Assembly (NCBI GenBank): GCA_947631585.1
Contig: CANRLY010000095.1
Coordinates: 1 to 7,284 of the forward strand
Length of the DNA stretch: 7,284 nt
Direction: 5' to 3'
Source of the DNA: an uncultured Clostridia bacterium
GTDB lineage: Bacteria; Bacillota; Clostridia; Oscillospirales; Ruminococcaceae
Below the pieces are notes generated by a model. The model was not told the DNA's origin. It searched no databases and saw only the letters and a program-made list of their open reading frames with translations. Within the stretch, counting starts at the first letter, position 1. Every line of letters begins with the position of its first letter. Of the stretch, positions 1 through 6,785 are shown in pieces. Made by a program: the position numbers and the translations under genes.

Positions 1-550
1 CATAGCTGCCGCTCAACTCTTTCAGCCTGACAAGCGATGCCGCAAGCGTTTTGTAGTCTCCGTCCGGCATATCAGTTCTGCCGATAGAGAGGTTAAACAG
101 CGTATCCCCTGAAAACATCGCATTTTCCGCAATATAGCAAACGCTTCCCGAGGTATGCCCCGGCGTGTGCATTACCCGAAAAACTATTTCGTCCAGCTGT
201 ATCTCGTCTCCGTCTGAAAGCCCGACAACATTTTTCGGCGGGGCGATACTTTCCAGCCCGAAGTATTCCACCAGATTTCCCACCGGGTCAGAAAGTTTGG
301 CTTCATCGGCTTTGTGGATATACACCTGACAGCCGGTTTTCTCCTGAACATACGCCGCTGCGCCTATGTGGTCGCAGTGACCGTGGGTAAGCAGCAGTTT
401 GGTTATAGTGCAGCCGTATTCCCCTGCCGCATCGAGAATATATTTTCCGCAGCCGGGGGCGTCTATAAGCGCCGCATTTCCCTTTTCAGAAATGACCAGA
501 TAGCTGTTCGTCTCAAAATCAGTAAGTGGTCTGAGTTGTCTTATTATCAT
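1..550 (-). CDS. MBL-fold metallo-hydrolase, glyoxalase II-like (3' end cut by window edge)
   Basis: The translation starts MIIRQLRPLTDFETNSYLV and 183 residues are visible. It shows the metallo-beta-lactamase zinc motif THGHCDHIG (H56, H58, D60, H61), a second metal ligand in HTPGHTSGS (H132), and FSGDTLF with the bridging D149. SIGRTDMPDGD at about 156-165 is typical of the small GloB/YcbL/YqgX-type hydrolases. These have a hydrolytic binuclear metal site and usually act on thioesters such as S-lactoylglutathione, or on unknown substrates. Family members are about 205-210 residues, so only the C-terminal helix and last histidine ligand lie outside the window. The ATG (550-548) follows GGAGG with a 5-base spacer. 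It lies 56 bases after the rel stop with no terminator between, so it is probably the third gene of the recJ-rel operon. The fold is certain; the substrate cannot be read from sequence. Confidence 0.93.
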   Translation of the reverse strand, partial: MIIRQLRPLTDFETNSYLVISEKGNAALIDAPGCGKYILDAAGEYGCTITKLLLTHGHCDHIGAAAYVQEKTGCQVYIHKADEAKLSDPVGNLVEYFGLESIAPPKNVVGLSDGDEIQLDEIVFRVMHTPGHTSGSVCYIAENAMFSGDTLFNLSIGRTDMPDGDYKTLAASLVRLKELSGSY

Positions 551-606
551 ATAGTCCTCCTTGGCAAGACTGCGGACAAGTTGGCAGCGCATGGCTTGTC
601 AGCAGG

Positions 607-2784
607 TCATTTTCCAGTTCTGTCAGCGGAAATGACCGACTGTATCTTCTTCAGGCGGCTGATAACTGCGTTCAGCTGCTCAACTCCCGCTATGCTTATA
701 GTGACCATCACGTTGGCGTTGCCGTTTTTCAGTTCTCTTGCCGTTGCCTCGTGCATAGGTATCCTTATATCCGCCAGAACAGAAGATATATCCGCCAGCA
801 GACCTATCCTGTCATGAGCGACTATATCTATCGTCACCTTAAAGTAATTCTTGCTCGTTTCTTCCGCCCAATGGACACCTATCCATCTGGAAGCGTCCTC
901 CGGGTTGCTTCTGGAGTTAAGGTAATTTATACAATCCGTCTTGTGGACGGAAACTCCGTGTCCTCTTGTGACAAACCCAATTATATCGTCTCCCGGAAGA
1001 GGATTGCAGCACTGGGAAAACTTCACCTGGCAGTTGCCTATACCGTCCACGATAACGCCCGACTCGGTCTTTATCGGTTTTGAGTGTGCGCTCTCCGGCT
1101 TGTCACGGAGGTATTTCCTGTTGTACTCCTCTTTCAGTCTGGGTATTATCTTTGAAAGCTGAACTCCTCCATAACCAATCGCCGCAAAGAAATCCTCTAT
1201 AGTCTCGCAGTTGTGGCGTTTCATATCCATAGCAAGAAATTCCGGCAGTTCTTCCTCAGAAATTCGAATAAGGTTTCTTCTGAACTCTCTTTCCAGTTCG
1301 TTCTTGCCCTCGAAGATATTTTCCTCACGGCGTTCTTTCTTGAACCATGACCTTATCTTGGACTTAGCCTCGTTGGTGCGGCAGATATTCAGCCACGACC
1401 TGCTTGGTCCGTGTCCCGGAACGTTGGTAGTGAGTATCTCGATGATCTCGCCGGTCTTGATCTTGTAGTCGTAAGAGACCATCTTCTTATCGACCTTTGC
1501 GCCGCACATCTTGTGTCCCACCTGAGTGTGTATAGCATATGCAAAGTCGATCACCGTTGAACCCAGCGGCAGAGATATCATATCCCCTTTGGGCGTAAAC
1601 GCAAACACTTCCTCCGGCGCAAGGTCGCTTTTTATCGTCCTGACTATTTCCTCGGCGTCGTTGCTTTCCTGCTGCGCCTCGATTATCTGTCTTATCCACG
1701 CAAGCCTGTTGTCGTCCTTATCCCTGCCCTTTATGCCCTCTTTGTATTTCCAGTGGGCGGCGATCCCGTATTCGGCGGTCTGGTGCATTTCCCATGTTCT
1801 TATCTGAACCTCGAACGGCAGACCCTCTCTGCCTATAACGGTAGTGTGCAGCGACTGATACATATTTGGCTTGGGAGTAGAGATATAGTCCTTGAACCTG
1901 TTTGGGATAGGTCTGAACATATCGTGGATTATTCCCAGAACATTATAACATTCAGTGACGGTATTCACTATCACCCTGACAGCATACCTGTCGTAAATCT
2001 GATCTATCTCTTTTCCGTCACGATACACTTTCTTATAAATGCCGTAATTGCTCTTTACCCTGCCGTCCACCTGGGGAACAGGGTCAAAGTCCTTGGCAAG
2101 CCTTTCCCTTATACGCTCTTTTATGCTTGCCACAAATTTTTCCCTTGCCTCCATACGCATATTCATCTGCTGGTCTATTTCCTGATAAGCAAACGGGTCA
2201 AGATTCCTGAACGCCAGATCCTCAAGCTCTTCTTTGATAGAACTTATACCCAGCCGGTGGGCGATGGGAGCGTAAATATTCATTGTTTCCAGGGAGATAA
2301 CACGCCGCTTCTCCTCATTGCAGTACATAAGAGTCCTCATATTGTGCAGTCTGTCGCACAGCTTTATGATTATTACCCTTATATCTTCCGCCATTGCAAG
2401 AATTATCTTTCTTATGTTCTCAGCTTTCTGTTCTTCTTTTGAAACGGTAGGTATCCTTTTCAGTTTGGTAACTCCGTTTACCAGCATAGCCACGTCTGCG
2501 CCGAACTCTTTTCTCAGCTCCTCCAGCGTACAGGGAGTATCCTCTACTATGTCGTGAAGCAAAGCTGCGCAGATGGTGTCGGTATCCATACCCAGTTCAA
2601 GCAAGATATAAGCCACGGCAAGGGGGTGGGTCACATACGGTTCACCCGATTCCCGCTTCTGATCCTTATGCCAGTATGCCGCTTTCTCATAAGCCGAAAC
2701 TATCTTTGAAAGGTCATACTGTTTTTCTCCGTCAATGATCTTCTGGATAAGCAGATCTATCGTGTATTGAGGCGTATTTTCCAT
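607..2784 (-). CDS. relA: Bifunctional (p)ppGpp synthetase/hydrolase Rel (RelA/SpoT family)
   Basis: This enzyme makes and degrades the stringent-response alarmone (p)ppGpp from GTP/GDP and ATP and acts on the ribosome. Numbering from the ATG gives 725 residues, close to the usual length of Firmicutes Rel. Domains in order: HD hydrolase about 40-195 with H53, H77-D78, E81-D82 and N148 in CDRLHNMRTL, all intact; synthetase about 235-350 with RFKDYI (the RxKD form of bifunctional enzymes), D265 in YDRYAVRV and E325 in FEVQIRT; TGS about 390-453; a helical region; a zinc-finger/CC segment (QCCNPLPGD, TRGHGVSVHKTDC) about 582-620; and C-terminal ACT about 646-720. Both active sites look functional. 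I chose the ATG at 2784 because the hydrolase residues then match the numbering I recall for the streptococcal enzyme. An in-frame TTG at 2793, with GAGG 8 bases upstream, would add three residues and cannot be excluded. The gene is downstream of recJ in one operon. Confidence 0.97.
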   Translation of the reverse strand: MENTPQYTIDLLIQKIIDGEKQYDLSKIVSAYEKAAYWHKDQKRESGEPYVTHPLAVAYILLELGMDTDTICAALLHDIVEDTPCTLEELRKEFGADVAMLVNGVTKLKRIPTVSKEEQKAENIRKIILAMAEDIRVIIIKLCDRLHNMRTLMYCNEEKRRVISLETMNIYAPIAHRLGISSIKEELEDLAFRNLDPFAYQEIDQQMNMRMEAREKFVASIKERIRERLAKDFDPVPQVDGRVKSNYGIYKKVYRDGKEIDQIYDRYAVRVIVNTVTECYNVLGIIHDMFRPIPNRFKDYISTPKPNMYQSLHTTVIGREGLPFEVQIRTWEMHQTAEYGIAAHWKYKEGIKGRDKDDNRLAWIRQIIEAQQESNDAEEIVRTIKSDLAPEEVFAFTPKGDMISLPLGSTVIDFAYAIHTQVGHKMCGAKVDKKMVSYDYKIKTGEIIEILTTNVPGHGPSRSWLNICRTNEAKSKIRSWFKKERREENIFEGKNELEREFRRNLIRISEEELPEFLAMDMKRHNCETIEDFFAAIGYGGVQLSKIIPRLKEEYNRKYLRDKPESAHSKPIKTESGVIVDGIGNCQVKFSQCCNPLPGDDIIGFVTRGHGVSVHKTDCINYLNSRSNPEDASRWIGVHWAEETSKNYFKVTIDIVAHDRIGLLADISSVLADIRIPMHEATARELKNGNANVMVTISIAGVEQLNAVISRLKKIQSVISADRTGK

Positions 2785-2792
2785 GACCGGCA

Positions 2793-2823
2793 AGCTTCGA
2801 TCCTCACCGAAGCTCTTTCCTCC
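2793..2823 (-). promoter_or_regulatory. rel translation-initiation region with SD and hairpin
   Basis: In the recJ-rel gap the mRNA carries a strong SD, AAAGGAGG (GGAGG at 2823-2819). It is followed four bases later by a perfect 7-bp inverted repeat, AGCTTCG/CGAAGCT (2814-2808 with 2799-2793), around an 8-base loop GTGAGGAT. The SD is 34 bases from the ATG in linear sequence, too far for normal initiation. Folding the hairpin would leave about 12 unpaired bases between the SD and the ATG. The loop also contains a weaker GAGG placed 8 bases from a TTG codon. The repeat and SD are seen directly; the proposed effect on start choice is inference. Confidence 0.45.
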
Positions 2824-2841
2824 TTTTTATAAATTATTATC

Positions 2842-4869
2842 TTACTGTCCCACTGTTTCCCTGAGTTTTACAAAAAGCTTTGAATCCGTCAGTTCTCTTT
2901 TGCCGGAATCATCTTTCAGGCTCACCGTTGACGACACCGCATCATACTCCAGTATCTCCAGTTCGCAAAGCACGTCTATGCACAGTCTCATCTTGCAGTA
3001 ATTCATTTTTTCGCCCAGTCTCATAAACAAAACATCGCTGCTGACATTTCCCACCGCCTTGACTGCCCTGAACAGCAGCACCAGGTCGTTCCTGTCCGGT
3101 ACGACTTTTGCCATGTAATTATCGGGAAGTTTTTCTTTGAGCATCAGCTTTTCATAACTTGACTTTGCCGCAAAATACGGCTCTTGCCTGATACCGCTGA
3201 GTCTCCTGTCTACCGCCTTGATCGAAATGCTCTCTCGTCCCCCGTAAACGTTCACTTCCATCGTCACCAGAAGGTCAAGCCTTTCTCCCACTTTGAATGG
3301 GAACTCAGCGGTAGCTTCCGAAAACAGCAGCGTCGGGAACCTTACTCCATCATATTCAAGTTCAAGCTTGGTGTGCTTTCCCTGAGACAGGGGGTGTATT
3401 GCGGTTATGGCAGCCCCCAGTATGGCAAACACCGGACACTCGTTCCCCTCTCCAAACGGCTCAAGCATTTTCAAAGCCCTGGCGTTTTCAAGATTTATCT
3501 CTCTGCCTCTCAGCAGCTTGTCGGCGGTGATGGTGACCTGCGGCATATCCGGGCAGGTCTTTTTAGCATACTCCTGCACCCTTCTGCAAAACTCAGGTAT
3601 ATCCTCCTCTTTAAGTGAAAATCCGCCGGCACATTCATGTCCCCCGAACTTTTCCAGCAGATCGGCGCAGTATGTCAGGCATTTATGTATATGGAAACCT
3701 TTTATGCTCCTTGCCGAACCCCTTGCTTCGCCGTTTTCATCGACCGAAATAATTATGTTCGGCTTGCCGTAGATATCCAGTATCTTCGAGGAAGCTATAC
3801 CTATGACCCCATGATGCCAGCCTTTTCCGCAAAGTATCACGACACGCTGGTCAAGTTCTTCCGGGTGGTCGGCGATGTATTCTTTTATGTCCCCGACTAT
3901 GCGGTTTTCAACATTCCGCCTTTCGTCGTTCAGCGATATAAGGGTATCAACGTAGATCTCAGCGTCCTCGCCCTCTTCAAGGAGCGCTTTTGCGGCAGTC
4001 AGCGCCGAACCCATTCGTCCGGCGGCATTTATCCTCGGCGCAATGCCAAAGGCTATAGATGTGGAATCCAGCTTCTCCGGCGTGATGGAACACCGCTCCA
4101 TAAGATAGTTTATACCGTGGTTCTCGGAATTTTTCATCAGCATCAGCCCTTTGGAAACTATAGTGCGGTTTTCACCGTCCAGCGGGACTATATCCGCAAC
4201 AGTTCCCATAGCCGCAAGATCGGCATACTGCTCCATTACCGCCTCGTAGTTGCCGTCGTCCAGAGCGGCGCACAGCTTCAGCGCTACCCCCGCTCCCGAC
4301 AGGTCTTTGTACTCGCTGCCGCAGTCCGCCCTGTGGGGATTCACCAAAGCTTCCGCCTGCGGAAGTTCCTCCGGCGGCTGGTGATGGTCTGTGACCACAA
4401 GCTTCATGCCCTTTTCGTAAATGTATCCGGCTTCTTTTGCCGCCGAAATGCCGTTGTCCACCGTAACTATCAGCTTTACGCCCATGTCCGCCAGCATATC
4501 CACCGCTTTGCAGTTAAGACCGTAACCGTCCTCACGCTCAGGAATGTAGTACATTACATTTGCGCCCATACATTCCAGATAATTGTAAAGTATCACCGTG
4601 GCGGTCACACCGTCGCAGTCGTAATCGCCGTAAACGCATATGAGCTGACCCTCCTCCGCAGCGGAGCTTATCGCCTCCACCGCCTTGTCCATATCCAGGA
4701 TATCAAATGGGTCAGACAGCTCCGCCTCGTTAAAAAAGTCAGAGAGTTCCTGAATATCAGAGATGCCCCTTGCCGCCATGATATGAGCGCATATTTCCGG
4801 CAGGTCGGTCCTCTGAAGTATCTGCTTTACAACTTCTTCATCAGCTTTATTAATTTTCCAACGTTTCAT
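2842..4869 (-). CDS. recJ: Single-stranded-DNA-specific 5'-3' exonuclease RecJ
   Basis: RecJ degrades single-stranded DNA 5' to 3' in recombination and repair using a Mn/Mg two-metal site. The 675-residue protein has the DHH phosphoesterase core: GDYDCDG with D82, D84 and D86; VDNG with D138; the signature DHH at 161-163; and MGTVADIVPLDGENR with D226. The DHHA1 part follows, with GRMG (about 284), GWHHGVIGI (350-358), RGSARS (383-388) and GGHECAGGFS (409-418). An OB-fold for DNA binding spans about 450-555. A C-terminal extension of about 110 residues resembles the Firmicutes RecJ tail, making the protein longer than minimal versions but shorter than the one I recall for Bacillus subtilis. 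The ATG (4869) has a modest SD, AAGGGA, 7 bases upstream. It is the first gene of a minus-strand operon with rel and an MBL hydrolase. Confidence 0.97.
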   Translation of the reverse strand: MKRWKINKADEEVVKQILQRTDLPEICAHIMAARGISDIQELSDFFNEAELSDPFDILDMDKAVEAISSAAEEGQLICVYGDYDCDGVTATVILYNYLECMGANVMYYIPEREDGYGLNCKAVDMLADMGVKLIVTVDNGISAAKEAGYIYEKGMKLVVTDHHQPPEELPQAEALVNPHRADCGSEYKDLSGAGVALKLCAALDDGNYEAVMEQYADLAAMGTVADIVPLDGENRTIVSKGLMLMKNSENHGINYLMERCSITPEKLDSTSIAFGIAPRINAAGRMGSALTAAKALLEEGEDAEIYVDTLISLNDERRNVENRIVGDIKEYIADHPEELDQRVVILCGKGWHHGVIGIASSKILDIYGKPNIIISVDENGEARGSARSIKGFHIHKCLTYCADLLEKFGGHECAGGFSLKEEDIPEFCRRVQEYAKKTCPDMPQVTITADKLLRGREINLENARALKMLEPFGEGNECPVFAILGAAITAIHPLSQGKHTKLELEYDGVRFPTLLFSEATAEFPFKVGERLDLLVTMEVNVYGGRESISIKAVDRRLSGIRQEPYFAAKSSYEKLMLKEKLPDNYMAKVVPDRNDLVLLFRAVKAVGNVSSDVLFMRLGEKMNYCKMRLCIDVLCELEILEYDAVSSTVSLKDDSGKRELTDSKLFVKLRETVGQ

Positions 4870-4900
4870 AGAATTATCCCTTAACTATATTAATAATAGT

Positions 4901-4929
4901 ATTATATCACCTTTTTTTCAAACATTCAA
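4901..4929 (-). promoter_or_regulatory. Sigma-A-type promoter for recJ-rel-hydrolase operon
   Basis: On the minus strand a -35 TTGAAT (4929-4924) is separated by exactly 17 bases from a perfect -10 TATAAT (4906-4901). The -10 is preceded by TGA, giving the TGn extended -10 element. The predicted start near 4894 leaves a leader of about 25 bases before the recJ ATG. This is the only good promoter I find upstream of the operon in this window. Confidence 0.75.
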
Positions 4930-4980
4930 GACGAAAATTCCAGTTTTTCTTACAAAACCTCATCAGCGGCAAAGCAAAGC

Positions 4981-5004
4981 CTCATCTGGCAGTCCGCCAG
5001 TGAG
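4981..5004. repeat. Intergenic inverted repeat (9-bp stem with one bulge)
   Basis: CTCA-T-CTGGC pairs with GCCAG-TGAG around a 5-base loop AGTCC, with one bulged T at 4985. It lies upstream of both candidate rightward promoters and has no adjoining T-run, so it is not a terminator. It could be a protein-binding dyad or chance; the role is unknown. Confidence 0.4.
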
Positions 5005-5009
5005 CCACA

Positions 5010-5039
5010 TTGACAAGAAACGTTCTTTTTGGGCAAAAT
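5010..5039 (+). promoter_or_regulatory. Possible upstream promoter for the nfeD-SPFH genes
   Basis: A perfect -35 TTGACA (5010-5015) lies 18 bases from a 4/6 -10 CAAAAT (5034-5039). The spacer includes a short dyad, AAGAA-ACG-TTCTT (5015-5027), which could be an operator. The -10 is weak, so this is only a candidate second promoter, upstream of the better one at 5076-5104. Confidence 0.3.
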
Positions 5040-5075
5040 CAGCTGTAACTCGTCAAAAATAATTTAAAATAACGG

Positions 5076-5104
5076 TTGAAATTTTATTAAATATATGATA
5101 ATAT
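5076..5104 (+). promoter_or_regulatory. Sigma-A-type promoter for nfeD-SPFH operon
   Basis: The -35 TTGAAA (5076-5081) and -10 TAATAT (5099-5104) are spaced 17 bases apart. A TGA immediately before the -10 gives an extended -10 element. The surroundings are strongly A/T rich. Transcription would begin near 5111, leaving a leader of about 76 bases before the ATG at 5187. Confidence 0.65.
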
Positions 5105-5118
5105 ATTAATTGCAGAGA

Positions 5119-5156
5119 TAAATGACCTGCTACATACTGCCACGAAATGTCATTTA
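5119..5156 (+). promoter_or_regulatory. Leader inverted repeat upstream of the nfeD-like gene
   Basis: TAAATGAC (5119-5126) pairs perfectly with GTCATTTA (5149-5156), an 8-bp stem with a 22-base loop. It lies between the predicted transcription start (about 5111) and the SD at 5174-5180. The hexamer CATTTA recurs at 5182-5187, reaching the first base of the start codon, so the left arm could pair there instead. The stem is A/T rich and weak; a regulatory function is inference only. Confidence 0.35.
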
Positions 5157-5186
5157 ATAATTCCCGAAAGGTGAAAGGAGCCATTT

Positions 5187-5654
5187 ATGAATTTGGGAGA
5201 GATCTTAACTAACCTGACCGGAACAGCCGTCACGATAGGCTGGGCAGCTTTGTTTGTGGTGTTTGTCGTTGTGGAACTGGGTACTTTCCAGCTGGTGTCC
5301 ATCTGGCTGGCAGTAGGCGCACTGGCGTCAATGTTCATGAGCATATTCGGTCTGCCTTTCTGGTCGCAGCTGCTGGTATTTGCTCTGGCGTCTGTAGTTC
5401 TTCTCATAGCGACAAGACCTATCGTCAGAAAAATGCTCAAAGACATCAAACCCACTAATGCGGAACTCGATATCGGCAAGAACGCCAACGTGGTGGAGGA
5501 GATCGACAACCGCCACGGAAAAGGCAGAGTTTGCCTGAACGGCGTGTACTGGGCGGCAAGGTCCTATGACAATAAGGTAATTCCGGTGGACTCGGTCGTC
5601 AAGATCATGCAGATCGACGGTTCTAAGCTGATAGTCGATAAAGACGGCGACTAA
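5187..5654 (+). CDS. Short NfeD-family integral membrane protein
   Basis: The 155-residue product starts at ATG 5187, six bases after a strong SD AAAGGAG. Its N-terminal half has three hydrophobic segments at about 14-34, 36-55 and 59-78, ending in a positively charged stretch (RPIVRKMLKDIK). The C-terminal part, about 96-152, is the small OB-fold-like NfeD domain (GKNANVVEEIDNRHGKGRVCLNGVYW and on to IPVDSVVKIMQIDGSKLIV). It lacks the serine-protease-like domain of long NfeD proteins, so it is the short type. Short NfeD proteins are typically encoded beside SPFH/stomatin genes and are thought to act with them at the membrane. The gene directly upstream of an SPFH gene here fits that. No enzymatic role is expected. 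Confidence 0.9.
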   Translation: MNLGEILTNLTGTAVTIGWAALFVVFVVVELGTFQLVSIWLAVGALASMFMSIFGLPFWSQLLVFALASVVLLIATRPIVRKMLKDIKPTNAELDIGKNANVVEEIDNRHGKGRVCLNGVYWAARSYDNKVIPVDSVVKIMQIDGSKLIVDKDGD

Positions 5655-5670
5655 TTATCGTGACCCGAAA

Positions 5671-5683
5671 CCTGCATTGCAGG
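5671..5683 (+). repeat. Small intercistronic hairpin between nfeD-like and SPFH genes
   Basis: CCTGC-ATT-GCAGG forms a compact 5-bp stem with a 3-base loop (or a palindrome CCTGCA-T-TGCAGG). It sits 16 bases after the nfeD stop and 15 bases before the SPFH SD. It is followed by an A/T-mixed sequence rather than a clean T-run, so it is unlikely to terminate. It might influence mRNA stability between the two genes. Confidence 0.3.
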
Positions 5684-5711
5684 AAATAAATAAATTTTGG
5701 AGGTAAACAAT

Positions 5712-6683
5712 ATGGGACCCGGATTTTACATTGCGATAGGAATACTTATCTTTCTTATCATCGTAGTGATCAGCTCTATCAAAGTTGTTCCACAGGCGTA
5801 TATTTATGTAGTTGAACGTTTCGGCGCATTTCACGCAGCATGGGGCACTGGACTTCACCTGAAACTCCCCTTTGTGGATACCATCGCTAAGAGAGTTTCC
5901 ATCAAGGAACAGGTAGTTGACTTCAAACCCCAGCCGGTTATCACAAAGGATAACGTTACTATGCAGATAGACACAGTAGTGTTCTTCCAGATAACCGATG
6001 CAAAACAGTTCGCTTACGGCGTTGAAAGACCTCTTTCCGCTATCGAGAACCTGACTGCCACTACCCTGCGTAACATCATAGGCGACCTCGATCTGGAAGC
6101 TACCCTTACTTCGAGAGATTACATAAACACCAAGATAACCGCTATCCTGGACGAAGCTACCGACCGTTGGGGAATCAAGGTGCAGAGGGTCGAACTGAAA
6201 AATATCCTTCCCCCGCCGGAGATCCAGGACTCCATGGAAAAGCAGATGAAAGCCGACCGTGAGAGACGTGAGAAAGTTATTCAGGCGGAAGCAGAAAAGA
6301 AGTCTCAGGTGCTTGTTGCTGAGGGTGAAAAGGAATCCAAGATACTCAGAGCCGAAGCGGATAAGCAGTCTGAGATACTCAGGGCGGAAGCTGAACGTGA
6401 AGCTATGATACTCCATGCCGACGCAGTAAGAGAACAGAAGATCCGTGAGGCTAAGGGTGAATCCGAAGCTATCCAGCTGGTACAGACCGCTCTTGCCGAG
6501 ACTATCGTTAAACTGAACGAAGCTAATCCTAACCAGAACGTTATCGCTCTCAAGAGCCTGGAAGCGTTCCAGAAAGCTGCCGACGGCAAAGCTACCAAGA
6601 TCATTATACCAAGCGATATACAGGGCATCGCCGGTCTTGCCGGAAGTCTGAAAGCTATCATCAGCGACGATGCAAAGAAATAA
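5712..6683 (+). CDS. SPFH/Band 7 (stomatin/prohibitin-like) membrane protein
   Basis: The 323-residue product begins at ATG 5712, seven bases after GGAGGT. An in-frame TTG at 5697 is rejected because it would overlap that SD. An N-terminal membrane anchor spans about 5-22 (FYIAIGILIFLIIVV). The SPFH domain follows at about 24-180: VVPQAYIYVVERFGAF, the GTGLHLKLPFVD core, VITKDNVTMQIDTVVFFQITD, YGVERPLSAIENLTATTLRN, and the closing WGIKVQRVELKNILPP. Next comes a long Ala/Glu-rich coiled coil (about 175-255) made of 11-residue repeats, then a less charged C-terminal tail. Such proteins oligomerise into rings or cages on the membrane and organise microdomains or control membrane proteases. The gene is paired with the NfeD-like gene upstream and followed by a terminator. 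It resembles QmcA/stomatin more than the flotillins. Confidence 0.95.
   Translation: MGPGFYIAIGILIFLIIVVISSIKVVPQAYIYVVERFGAFHAAWGTGLHLKLPFVDTIAKRVSIKEQVVDFKPQPVITKDNVTMQIDTVVFFQITDAKQFAYGVERPLSAIENLTATTLRNIIGDLDLEATLTSRDYINTKITAILDEATDRWGIKVQRVELKNILPPPEIQDSMEKQMKADRERREKVIQAEAEKKSQVLVAEGEKESKILRAEADKQSEILRAEAEREAMILHADAVREQKIREAKGESEAIQLVQTALAETIVKLNEANPNQNVIALKSLEAFQKAADGKATKIIIPSDIQGIAGLAGSLKAIISDDAKK
6276..6473 (+). repeat. Six tandem 11-residue (hendecad) coding repeats in the SPFH coiled coil
   Basis: Residues 189-254 of the SPFH protein divide into six consecutive 11-residue units. Each starts with a hydrophobic pair and then usually Ala-Glu (consensus I-L-x-A-E-A-x-x-x-x-x), for example ILRAEADKQSE followed by ILRAEAEREAM. 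The third and fourth units are also alike at DNA level, suggesting past duplication. Hendecads favour right-handed or straight helical bundles; similar repeats occur in other stomatin-type proteins. Confidence 0.75.
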
Positions 6684-6714
6684 ACTGCCATGTCTGAAAG
6701 GCTGAATAATTAAG

Positions 6715-6744
6715 ACCGGGACGCCGATACGCCCCGGTTTTTTT
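6715..6744 (+). terminator. Rho-independent terminator after the SPFH gene
   Basis: ACCGGG (6715-6720) pairs with CCCGGT (6733-6738). Inside, after one A/C mismatch, CG pairs with CG around a 6-base loop. A run of seven T residues (6738-6744) follows at once. It lies 31 bases after the SPFH stop codon and should end the nfeD-SPFH transcript, at least partly. Confidence 0.88.
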
Positions 6745-6785
6745 GTTCGTGAATGACAATTAATATTTTATAAGGAGAGATAGAT

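Larger units (their letters stand above)
4870..5186. other. Divergent intergenic region between recJ and the nfeD-like gene
   Basis: This 317-base stretch holds no convincing gene in either direction. It contains the recJ promoter near its left end, two candidate rightward promoters, a 9-bp hairpin (4981-5004), a small A/T-rich dyad (5015-5027), and a leader hairpin (5119-5156) before the next gene. No structure followed by a T-run that would make a clear terminator was seen, as expected between divergent genes. Confidence 0.8.

Noticed and set aside
551..606. GACAAG/CTTGTC inverted repeat (575-600) in the rel-hydrolase gap
   Set aside because: The stem is only 6 bp with a 14-base loop and no T-run, so it is neither a terminator nor convincing regulation.
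1753..2442. Plus-strand open frame of 229 codons opposite rel
   Set aside because: It lies inside the conserved Rel hydrolase/synthetase region on the other strand; it has no good SD and no domain.
2824..2870. Possible internal promoter before rel (GATAAT-like -10 just after the recJ stop)
   Set aside because: No acceptable -35 lies 16-18 bases upstream, so rel is best explained by the recJ promoter.
3637..4884. Plus-strand open frame of 415 codons
   Set aside because: It is fully antisense to recJ, whose DHH motifs are unmistakable. Its translation is rich in His, Arg, Tyr and Val with no recognisable domain, as expected of a shadow frame.
5051..5056. Minus-strand TTGACG as a second recJ promoter
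   Set aside because: No -10-like hexamer lies at a suitable distance (the 17-base position reads CCCAAA).
5697..5711. TTG start five codons upstream for the SPFH gene
   Set aside because: This TTG overlaps the GGAGGT that serves as SD for the ATG at 5712.
5655..6416. Minus-strand open frame of 253 codons opposite the SPFH gene
   Set aside because: Its composition mirrors the SPFH gene, it has no family features, and the plus-strand SPFH gene is certain.
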